Shown one piece after another: positions 13,201-25,200 of a stretch of DNA of 64,000 nt. The stretch is from Alligator mississippiensis (lineage: Eukaryota > Chordata > Crocodylia > Alligatoridae): positions 89,551,261 to 89,615,260 of the forward strand of contig NC_081829.1 of the NCBI RefSeq assembly GCF_030867095.1, written 5' to 3'. Both the position numbers and the translations under genes were made by a program. Every line of letters starts with the position of its first letter. The stretch's first letter is position 1. Below the pieces are notes generated by a model. The model was not told the origin of the DNA and did not search any database. It saw only the letters and a program-made list of their open reading frames with translations.

Positions 13201-16200
13201 GCACCCAGAGTTCCCAATCACCACTCCTATAGCTGGTGAGTGCAGGGCATTTTTTTAAATTGCTGGGATGCTAGGGCTGGTCAGGGCATCCATCGGGGGG
13301 CAGGTCTGGGCGGGGGATTTGCTCTGCCAGGAGGACCCACAGCCCCTGCTACAGCCAGTGAGTGCAGGGCATTTTTGTTTTTAAATTTTTTTTTTATGTG
13401 CCAGGAGTAGGCGGGGGTGGTGGGGGCTGGGGCCGGGCAGGGCAGGCGTGGGGGCTTCTCCCACAGCTCCCCCCACCCAGGGAGAGGCAGGCACAGTTGT
13501 TGGAGCCGTGCGAGAACCTGCAGCCGCCTTGCTGTGCCTGCCTCTCTCCGGCCAATTCAAATCACCAAATCACTCCAAATCAGCTCCCAATCTTCCAAAG
13601 CTGATTCAGCCGAATCGATTCAGGACAGTGATCCAAATCTCCGAATTGAACGACTGTCATCCAAATTGTCTGAATCCAAATCTGAATCGAATACTTCCCT
13701 ATTCGCACAGGCCTATAAGTAAGCCCAGTTCCCTCAGCCTCTCACCATAAGTCATGGGCCCCAGTCCCCTCACCATTTTTGTTGCCCTCCTCTGGACTCT
13801 CTCCAATATATATGTGGGAAGGGGAGCTGCTGCTTGGGAACTTGCAGCACCTGTTACAGTGTAATTGTACATGTATGACCCTGTATACAAGTCAGTTCAA
13901 TCACCTCCACTTTCATTCTGGATGAAGTGCCTGATCAGCAGCAGTTCTTCCCTTTTTGAAGCTGCTACAAGTATGCATTTGCCCATACCTCTGCTTCACT
14001 GTCAAAATTCAGTGAAGTGTAAAAAGTGAACCAAGAGGTATTGAACCATAGCAAAACATAAATTATATTTCTAGAATCTTAGAAAACTAGGATTAGAAGG
14101 GACCTCAGGATGTCATCTAATCCAACCCGTTGCTGAAAGCAGGACTGTCCCCAACTAGATCATTCCAGACAAGGCTTTGCTTAACCAGGTCTTAAAACCT
14201 CCAAGGATGGAACTTCTACAACCTCCGTAGGTAACCTGCTCCATCAATTTACTACCCTCCTAGTGAGAGAGTTTTTCCTAATCTCTAACCTAAACTTCCC
14301 TTGCTGCAACCTGAGACCATTGTTCCTTGTTCTGTCATCTGCCACCACTGAGACCAGCCCAACTCCATCCTCTCTGAACCCTTCCTTCAGGTAATTGAAG
14401 GCTGCTATTAAATTCCCCCTCAGTCTTCTCTCCTCCAGACTAAATAAACCCAGTTCCCTCAGCCTCTCCCCATAAGTCATGAGCCCCAGCCCCCTCACCA
14501 TTTTTGTTGGTCTCTGCTGGACTCTCTCCAGTTTGTCTACGTCTTTTCTGTAGTGGGTGGCCCAAAACTGGACACAGTACTCCAGATGTGGCCTCATCAG
14601 TGCTGAGTAAAGCGGAAGAATCACTTCCCATGACCTACTGGCAACACTCCTACCAATGCAGCCCAGGATGGTCTTTAGTTTTCTTGGCAAAAGGGTACAC
14701 TGCTGGCTTATATTCAGCTTATTGTCCATTGTAATCCCCAGGACCTTTTCTGCAGCGTTTCTGCCCGGCCAGTCAGCCCCCAGCCTGCACTGGTGCGTGG
14801 GATTGTTTCATCCTAAGTGCAGGTCTTTGCACCTGTCCTTATTGAACCTCCTAAGCAGCAGCTCAGCATAATAAGACCTGAGGGTTACAATGGGCAATAA
14901 GCTGAATATGAGCCAACAGCATGCCCTTGTTGCAAAGAAGTTTAACGGCTAAGGTTTCTTTTGGTCCAATCCTCCAATTTGTCAAAGTCTCTCTGAATCC
15001 TAGACTTACCCTCCAGCATTTCTACTGTTCCCCTAGCTTGGTATCATCTGTAGACTTGCTGAGGGTGCTCTCTCCATCTCATCTTCCAGGTCATTGATGA
15101 AGATACTGAACAAAAGTGGCCCCAGGACTGACCCCTGGGGCACTCCACTTGATACCAGCTGCCAACTAGACATCGAGCCATTGATTAACTACCCTTTGAG
15201 CCTGATGATCCAGCCAGTTTTGTATCCATCTTACAGTCCATTCATCCAACCCACACTTCCGTAGATAGCTTGCAAGAATGTTGTGGGAAACTGTATCAAA
15301 AGCCTTGCTAAAGTCAAGTTATATCACATCCACTGTGATCCCTGGATCCACAGAACCAGTCACCTCATCAAGGTACTTCATCGTGATATAAGGCAATCGT
15401 GTTGGTCAGGCATGACTTGCCCCTGGTGAATCCATGCTGACTGTTCCTAATCACCTTCTTCCCCTCCAAGTGTTTAGAAATGGATTTTTTGAAGATCTGC
15501 CCCATGATTTTTCCAGGGGCTGAAGTGAAGTTGACTGGTCTGTAGTTCCCTGGATCCTCCTTCCCTTTCTTAAAGACGGGCGCTATATTTGTCCTTTTCT
15601 AGTCATCCAGGACCTCTCCCAATTGCCCTGAGTTTTCAAAGATAGTGGCCAGCAGCTCTGCAGTCACATTGACCAACTCCCTCAGCAGCCTTGGGTGCAT
15701 TGCATCTGGCCCCGTGGACTTGTACACATCCAGCTTTTCTAAATAGTCCCTGTCCTTTTCTTTCATCACTGTTGACTGCTCACCTCCTCCCCAGACTGTG
15801 CTGCCAGGTGCAGTAGTCTGGGAGCTGACCTTCTTTATGAAGACTGAAGTGAAAAAGGCATTGAGTACTTCAGGCTTTTCCTCCTCATCTGTCACCAGGT
15901 TGCCTCCCCCATTCAGTAAGGGACTCACACTTTCCCTGATCCCCCTCTTGTTGCTGATATACCCTTCTTATTATTCATCACATTCTTGCTAGTTGCAACT
16001 CCAGTTGCTCTTTGGCCTCCCTGATTTCATCACTGCATGCCTGAGCAACCGTCATATACCTCCTCCCTAGTTGTTTGTCCAAGTTTCCACTTCTTATAAC
16101 CTTCCTTTTTTTGTTTTACCTCACTGAAGAGCTCCCTGCTAAGGCAAGCTGGTGTTCTGCCGTACTTGCTAGTCTTCCTATGTGTTGGCATGGTTTGTTC

Positions 16201-19200
16201 CTGAGCCCTCATTAAGGTTTCTTTAAAATACAACCAGCTGTCCTGGATTCCTTTAACCCTCAGACTGGCCTCCCAGGAGATGCTGCCCATCAGTTCCCTG
16301 AGTCAAAATCTGCTTTTCTGAAGTCCAGAGTCCTTACTCTGCTGCTCTTTTTCCTTCCTTTCCTCAGGATCTTAAACTCAATCATCTTGTGGTCTCTGTT
16401 GTTCACATTGCCATCCACTACTAATATATATTTATTAGTATATTTGTATGTATAGCAAATAATATATATTAGTAGTGGATGGCAATGTGATGGCAATATA
16501 TCTTTTTATATATATAACAATTTATTGTAAATCATTTTTCAGAGTTTCTGAACAGTAGTCACATTCAAAGCTGCTGTTAATATTTGTTCACATTCACTTA
16601 CTTTCAAACAACTGGCATCCCTTTGAATAATCTGAAGTCTTAGAGCTGCAGCCTTTGACCCCTATCAAACAGAACCCGGTGCTCACATGGAGTTGCACTG
16701 GTTACAGCATGGCTCCAAGTGGACACGAGAATCCATTCACACAGGTTGTAGCTAGCCACAGTCATGTAGCTAGACTGAGGACTGAAGTCATAGGTTAAGA
16801 AATCTGTATAATAAGAGGCTATTTTTTAACACATTACTCAAGATTATATAAAAAAACTTTTCATATTCTTGTACTTCTGGCATTTCCTGTATTGCTACAC
16901 TTCTGGCAATACTCCCAGTATCCCTGGATCTTCCTTTCAGTCATCTTGAAGTGCCATGGTATTTCATTTTATCAGTCAAGTGGTTGGTTTTTTATCACTA
17001 TAAAATGTTTGTTCAAGAAATATGTTCTAGGAGTAGAAGTTGCTTTGAGTTCTCCAGGAACAAGTTCTCCAGTGGAGCAAGAGTTCATTGTGATGAATGA
17101 CTTGAGCATAGACACTATTGAAATGAGGGTCTTTCTGCTCCAAGTGAATGCAGATGAGACGTGTTCAGTGCTTCATGATAAGTCTGTTTAGGTCACTCTG
17201 TTGCTGCCCCCTTTCTGGTCTGAAACATGGTGCACACAGAGACTACCCCTGCCTCTTGTTGGCCATCCCTGTCCTAGCTTATCTTCCTGTGGTGCCATTA
17301 CTGTTGAGCATGGGACCATCCGAGCAGCTGAAATAGGTTGCATTTCCAAGCAATGTGTCCCCTGTTCCTGTGACAAGGGATAAGGATCTGCCACTGAAAT
17401 GTAGGTAATTAGGAGTTGCATGTGTTAGATGCAGGTGTCAGCTATAGCAGGGGCAAGTTTTTGTATGTGTATGGTGTGAGAGAGAAACACCATGCAAGAG
17501 GAAAAAGGAGGAGTATGAGAAAATGAAAGAGCACTGAGCAGAAGAGCACATGGGAGTGAGGGGGAACACTTGAAAATCAGGGCTTTTGATTTAAAAAAAA
17601 ATCCAATACAGCTTTAATTATAGTCATGCTGCTGGCACCACCATAATAGATATTTAATGAATGAAAAATTATCTAACTTCAAACATTAGAATTTATTCTC
17701 TTCAGAGATTCCAAAGAAACTGAGTAAATATTGTCAGCTGGGCTGAGGAAAGGAGGGAGGGAGAAAGGGGGGGAAAAAAGGTTTGCAGTGAGTCATGCCC
17801 CTTTGAGAGGTATAGGAATCGGAATGAAAGACCTAAATAAATGGAGAGCTTGGATGGGGCATGGAAACCTCTGAATCTACCTGAACAAGGGAGGGCTCTT
17901 TACATAGAAATTGTGGCAAGTTCAACCAGAATTATAGCGCATGTTTTAACATCGTAAGAGTTACAATTTCTTTGTCAAATTGTTTACAAGGGGAAAGAAA
18001 TGCGGAGAAGGGGTCTTGAAGGCCACAGCAGTAACGCTGAGGCTAAACCTGCAAAGCGGTGTTCCACAAAGGAGAGTTACATGTATTTAGGAGCCATCAA
18101 AGAAAACAAAAGGGGAGATGTGAGAAGGGACATGGAACCAGAGGTTTGTTGGCCTGGCAGGAACCATGTATGCTCTTGCAAAAAAAATACTTGTTAAGCA
18201 CAGATGCTATCATTCAAAGACATTTCATAGAGAAGAGAAGGAGGGCTGGAAGGGATCTCCAGACGTCATCTCATCCAGACCCCAGCCTGAGTATAAAATA
18301 GTTTAACTTACTTTTTTTTGGTTCCTGTACAATCCTTTGGCCTGAAATTACTTCTGAAGCCTTGCAGAGACAAGAGGCCCTGTGTTCCTCTCAGTTAGAG
18401 TGCAGGGCTGTTGGTTTCTAGTCCCAGTGTTTAGAGAAAATGAACACCAAGTGGAGAACTGCTGAGCAAAGTTGCTGGGGCTGCTTTTTCTCTTGGGGCA
18501 CAGACAGAAGTAACAATTTTTGCCTGATCTGGCTGCAGAAAGCTATCTATAGTCATGACCAAACATAAGTGCACAGCTTCAGACTACTTAAAACATGGCC
18601 AATTGGGCAAAAATCTGGACCCTAGTTGTACGAGAGTTCAGGTGAAGATGTTTCAAAACAGCCTTTTCTGCATTGGCGATGCGTAAGGGATGCACGTGGG
18701 GGCACATGCACCCCCTGAGACTGGCTGCTGTCGATGCTGCCAGGGGCACCTGTGGGCAGTCGCCTCGCCACCCCTCCACCCCGCCTTGCTGCCAACACCG
18801 CCGCGGCCACCTACGGGAGCTCCCCACTTGCTGCTGCCAGGCCCCCGCCGCCAACGCCTGCAGGTGGTCGCCGTGCCCCCTCCAGCCTCAGGAGGCACAC
18901 AACATTCATGCTTTTCTGTAACTTATGTCTGTGCTGCCCGCTAGCCTCCAAGCTATTTTCAGAATGGGAGGGAGGAAAGGGAGTGGAGGGAGTTCAGTCT
19001 GGGTTTGGAGTGGAGTGAGTTCCCCTTCCCCTGGAAGTAACAGTGAACTTCTGTTTGGTCTGGAGCATCGTAACTCAGAACGCTTCCTGCAAAGCATTTT
19101 GAGTTGCAGCAGGGAGCTGCACTTCTGTCTGCACCCTTGATAACTGTATAGCTCCAGTCAAACACATTACTTAGACAAAGGAAAGGGCTTCTATGAATGT

Positions 19201-22200
19201 TTAAGAAAAGCTACAGGGTAGTTTTATTCAGCCAATATATTGTGAGGCTGGACTAAGCTAAAACAGGGGGCAGATTCATATTTTAAGAAGCTCTGTTCAT
19301 CTAGATTAAAGCAAAGAAACAAGCAAAAAAAACCTGGTAACAGTTTTTCTCTTTCAGCCTGCTAATTAAAGAAGCGTGTCAGGAGTTTGTGCTTGTACAG
19401 TATAATGGGTATCTATTCATAGATCTCTTGTACAATAGCATGTCAGTATTTAACTTTGTACCTTCAGGACTCCTCTTTTCATTATAGAGCCCTGTGCAAG
19501 TGCTTGACACGTTTATTTAATGCAAAATTGAACCTCCCCATATAAACAGGTCAAATGCTGTTATCATTTTTGTGATGTTTAAGGAGAACTGTCATCATAA
19601 TCACAGGCAGGGATGATCTGAATCCCCTCATGAGACTTCATGCAATCTGATTCTGATGTCTCGATGGCTTGCACTCATGATGTGCTACACAAGAACTCTT
19701 GGTTAGATGCATTAATGGCCTTTAGGTTACTTTGTAATGACCGTTCCATTAACACGTGCCAAGTCTACAAGTTGATACAGCAAGACCTGCACTCATAGAA
19801 AGAATATTCTGCAGTTATGCATAACCCAGGCCAAGTTTTACCAAGGACAGCTTCATAAAAGCTGGTAGATGATGATGATGATGATGATTAATTTGCTCTT
19901 GAGTTTGTTCAACTGAAAATAATTGAAACAGATAAGGTGAAATGTTCAGGGCTTGGGCCTTAAACTTGAATCTTGCTACTGTTAGAGCATGATGTAAGAC
20001 TAATTTCTCTCATCAAGCTTTCTCCTAAGAACAGAGTTGTGAAATGGCCACAGCTGCATGCTCTAGGAATATACCACGTACATCTGATTGCTTTAAGATC
20101 AGCCATTTAATCTAAAGGGGAGAGGGTTAAGGGGTTTATTCTTCTTCCATGAGACATCTGATCTATTTCTAAATGTAATGTGGCATCCAAATACTGCAAG
20201 CCTGGGTGCATTAGAAATAGATATAATTATATAACACCTGTGTTTTATATGAGGCCAAACAGAATACTCTTAATTAGGTGTAATATGCAAATGGTAGCAG
20301 TGAGATTGTCCATTATCTGGGACTTGTGAGTGGTTATGCATCATCCTATAGATGAAAGGTAATGGATATGACCTGACGATGAATCAGATCACACACAGAG
20401 CTCTAAGGTAGCCATGGGTTTTTGGGTTTTTTACAGGCTCCACAATTCCAATAAAGATTCAGATATCTTCATCTTAAAATGCTTGCTCTGAATGACTGTT
20501 CAGAGAAAAGTAGGTAAAAGACAGGAATGAGAAAGTAGATTAATGGATTAATAAAACAGTCTTTGCCTTATTCTTCGTAAATTGTAGTACTTCCGTTTGA
20601 CATACAGAACTATTCATAAATACTTCACTTTGCACCCATTACAGAATTTCAGAATGTTGTTTTACCGTTAACTAATTAATAAAGAATTCACTACTATCCT
20701 AAGCAATATAATCCTTAAAATAATAACTGCAAAGTAGTGTGTGTTTAAGAGGTGCACCAGTACATCAGTCCATATCATATCAGCACCGATAAAACAAAAA
20801 TTGAAATTATCAGCAGTTGGCTTTTTTTGGCTGATGTGGCCGATAATGTTGCTGATAAATGCCACGTAAATTCATGCAGCTACAGCATGCACAAGGCCAG
20901 GAATGCAGCCCTGCAGGTTGGAGAGCGGCGTCTGGCTAGTAAGTCTGTAGGGGGGAAGGGTTGTGGAGCGGGGTGCAGATCGAGGCCCTTGCAGTGAGGG
21001 ATTAAGTGGGGCGGGGGCAGGGGCAGGTTCTGGCCAAGTAGGGTGGAGCGTGGGATGGAGCTGCAGGCGGTTTGTCTGTGAGGCATGGGGGCACGACTTC
21101 CACCACTGTCCCCCTCCTCTGGATCTGTGCGTGGGGCAAGGGCAGGTTGCCTGCTGGGGGCTGCACCAGCCTCTTCCCAGTGGAGTGGGGCTGGGCTGGG
21201 GCTGCTTTTGGGCCAGATGGGTGGGGCAGGCAGTATCGGCACTGGAAGGTGGCCTATGCGGGGGGCTATGATGAATTTTGGGGTGGCTGTAGCCTTCCCC
21301 CCCCCCCAATTTGCACTGCTGCCTGCCCCGCCTGAGCACAGCCCTGGCCCAGCCTTCCCACCAGGAAGAGGTGGGCACAGCCCCAGCCCCAAGCCTGCAG
21401 CAGCAGCCCATCCTTGCCCTGTGCACACATCCAAGGGGCACGTGCCCCCCCATATCTCCCCAGGGACCACTCTCCTTTAGGTCCTCTAAGTAGCAACGTC
21501 CCATTTTATTAGCCACCCTGAAAAACTCAGCTAATATTTGCTAAGGGAGGTATGTATCTTGTTCCAGACCTGGCTGCCTGACTCTCTGGCTACTCTGCAA
21601 ACTCCAGTGATCCCCAGATGTATCACTCTGGTTGTTTGCCATTTTCCTGATGAATGTAAGATCCCTTCCAACCCTTAACATCTACGAAACTATGAATAGA
21701 CATTTCTGTTTGTGCAGGTGTCTGTTTCTTTATGACTAGGATCTTCTCCCATGGTGGCTAAATTCCACCGAAACAATGAAAAAACTGTCAACCAACAGGA
21801 AAGGCTGGTGAGCACCAGAGCGTTCACATCAACTGAGCAGTGTCCACTTTAAAGTTAAGTTTATGCTCAAAGTAATTTGCTGGACTATGCCCTGGGCATA
21901 GAACCCATGTGTCTGGATTTCCTTGAGTGAGTAGTACTCAACACATGTACAAACCCACCTAGATGGGATGGATTTGGAACCCGTCCTGGGCTGTTGTCAG
22001 TGATGCACAGTGCTGGGGCAGAGTGGCAAGAGTTTTTATAGGTCAGTAGGCAAAATATTGATGACTTTCTTAACGTGGTTTAATAATATACATTCCCTTC
22101 CAAATTTTTCAGTTTTTAAAAAGCACAATGACTTGTTTGCTGCTGTAAGTTTTGTTCCACGGAGCTAACAAAGTAACCCCAATGTCATTTATGTATAATG

Positions 22201-25200
22201 CCTCTGAACTAGCAACAAAGCACATGTCAAATATTTTCTTTGATGTGGAAATGGGACAAGATTTGATGATCCACTAAAAATCCAGACTAGCTTCTCCGAG
22301 TTCAGTACCACTTCATGCTTTTCAGGCCTCAAGACCACTCAGCTAACCAGTTTCTGTTGTGAAAAGTGCAGGAGCAGTGCCTTAAAAATATCATCTATCA
22401 GAGACAAAAGCCCTTCCATCCCATCTTTTGTGGTAGCCTATGTGGCTCTGTTCTTCCAGTTACAGAACAACCAGAGAATAATGCACCTGTCTGACGAAGG
22501 ACAATGAGCACTTGAAGATTAAGGCAGAGAGCAGCTGTGTTCCTGTTCCACAAAAGTGACTCTTTGCTTCCTCGCTGGAATGTGGAGTGGACAAAGCAGC
22601 AGTCCCAAGAGGTTGAAACCAGGACCAATTGGTATCCTGGCAGGGAGCTGAAAGCTGAAATCCTCTTTGTGCGTGCGTGCGTGTCTGGAATGAGATGGAG
22701 GTCCTGCCAAAATGAGGAACCACCCTGGGACTACCATGGAAGCTGTAGTTCCACCTATAGTGCACTTCCTCTTCATAGCAACATTATTTTTCTTAATGAA
22801 CCAAATAATGAGCTCATTTTAATAGTTCCACTATATTCTCAACATTTTTGGAATTTCATGCATACATGACTTCAGGGGGAAACAGCCAATCCCAATAACA
22901 AATGATTTAATGATTTATAAATGAATAAGGGAATATGTTTCATAGTTTTCTTTAAAGTGTTTTTTCTTTCCTCTCCTTGTGCTGTGAGGACAAGGATTGG
23001 TCTGAAATCATCTAACTGTACTCTGGGCATTACTTGGAAGATCAAAGTTCACAGAGACTTGATGATAAGCTGTTATATTTTAACTTCTTTAACTATGAAA
23101 AGTTCCCTTTTCAAACTTGGTATAAATGTAACAACCAGGTATTGAGAATATCACATTGTGCTGAAAACAGGGAATTGGGAGCTGAAACTTGGCCTGAAAT
23201 CCGTGCCCCTGAAAAGTCAGTAGCAGAACTTCAGTTGATTTCGGTAGGGCCAGGATTCCACCGCCGGCTTCTTGTCCCAGCACAGTCGATAGATTGGTGC
23301 AGGAACTAGGCCAAGGCTCGGACTTTCTGCGCTTGCGATGCTCCTTCTGTGAACTAGGGCATTTGTACACATGTACGCGGAGCAACGCCAGGTGCTTTTA
23401 AAAGCACACAGTGGTGCGGCACGTACATTTGTATAAATGGCAAAATGCACATCAGTGCCGAGAAAATGGCAGCAGCGCGCTTCTGAGCTAAAATACATCA
23501 AAGGTGTCCTGGTTCAAAAGTGCGCTGCCTCCATTTTCTGTGCATTTCACCGTTTATACAACCGCATGCAACGTAGCACCGGGCACGTCAGCTCGCGTGC
23601 TCCGGAGACTCGATTAATCGAGTGTGCTCCGACACGCTGGATTTGCAGCGCGTCGGAGCAGACAAAGATACGTGTATAAATGCCCAGGGTGATGACTTGT
23701 AGCATCCTTCGTCAGTCACTTTGAGACTTAGGTGGAGCTGTATGTAGAAGCAAACTATTGTTTGCACTAACTGCAGAAATGCTTTCACTAAATTCCTCCC
23801 GTGCTGGCTTATGCTTCTAGCATTGATTGGGATGTTCTGCAGATAATTGTCTGACAAATGGCAAAGTCCGAACTAATCCATCAACTGGTTAAAGTCCACC
23901 CCAGAACAAGTAATCCTGTCAGTTGTACTTTTGGCCTGTCAGCCGTCACTTTGGTTGGTGTTCAGGCTCTGCGTGCAGGTTGGACAGTAGCTCCTGGCAA
24001 CTAAATTTCCATTTAAAAGTAATAAAAAATGTCTTTTTATCAGTACTCAGAGATTGACTTCCCAAATAATTGTGCAATCAGATTATTCCCTTCCACATTC
24101 TACCTTATTCACTTTTGCTATCTTTCCAGCTCCTTTTCCACAAGGAAAGGAGAGATGGAGTGCATTGAGTTAGGGTGCCATTGGGGTGGGAGCAAGACTG
24201 ATGTAACTTCAATCTTGGCCTTTTTTGCAGAAGCTTAAGTAAATTAAACCTTATGGTCAGATTCTCGTCTGCCTATTAGGCACCAAAGTATGACTTTATT
24301 TCAGCCTCTTCAAGTCCCCAAAGACTATTAATGAGTCTATTTTTGCAATACGTTGTTATCTTACCCTTAAGACTAAGTCATAAAGAGGCAGCCAGGAGGA
24401 GAACCCACACAGCGTTCGTATTAACTATTTTTCAGGGACTCAATCAGGATTGGAAAGGATTATATGTGGATATCTAAATTGACTTATACTCCTAATCAGT
24501 AGAATAGGATGTGGCCTTTACTTCAGAGAATAATTTGTTTCTTTAATTTAGGAAATGCCCCTAAAAGAACTTGTTCATGAAAATAACTTTAGTGGTCATG
24601 TGAGTAAAATTGCTCCAGTGCATGTTTGCAAAGTCAAACTTACATATAGTATTTTCTGCAACAGGGCTTTCCGCCTTTACCTCTATGGTAAGCAGTATGT
24701 ATATTATCTCCAGCGTACATTGTTAAAGTAATTAGTAGACCTAGTCTTAGAAGCTAGAAGGAATATGAAAAAGTTTTTGAATGAAAAGGACTTTCTCTGT
24801 TGTATTCAATTTTTTTTCCTGATTTTGTTTTGAAACGAATCAAAATGAGTGTTCAGTTTCCTAAATTTTTGAAAATCTGAGTGTCAGAGTTGCGGCATTT
24901 CATTTTTCTTTTTGTCACTCTGATTTTTCAATAATCAGGGTGATGACCCAGAATATTCTGCAGTACAGTGGAGAAATGGCCCTTTCTTTTTATATAAACC
25001 AAGGTTCAGTGGGGAGAGCAAAAAGCCTTAGGGTGTCCACGATGTCAGTCTCACCAATGCAACTGGGGAGCCTCATGCAGGTAAATCAGTCAGTGACCAC
25101 CTTTGGAGTGGGAAAGAGGAGGAAAGACGAGGCAAGGCACCTTCTTGATGGCTGTGCAAACTTCTTCATTGGCACACCCAGCAATGCTAAATTGGTTGGC

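Noticed and set aside
14244..14729. 161-codon minus-strand frame as a possible domesticated gene
   Set aside because: It is the C-terminal part of a CR1 reverse transcriptase, contiguous with other CR1 pieces in different frames, so it is a dead LINE copy.
20872..21516. Minus-strand frames of 196 and 214 codons
   Set aside because: GC-rich transposon cargo with biased composition, no domain, and competing frames on both strands.
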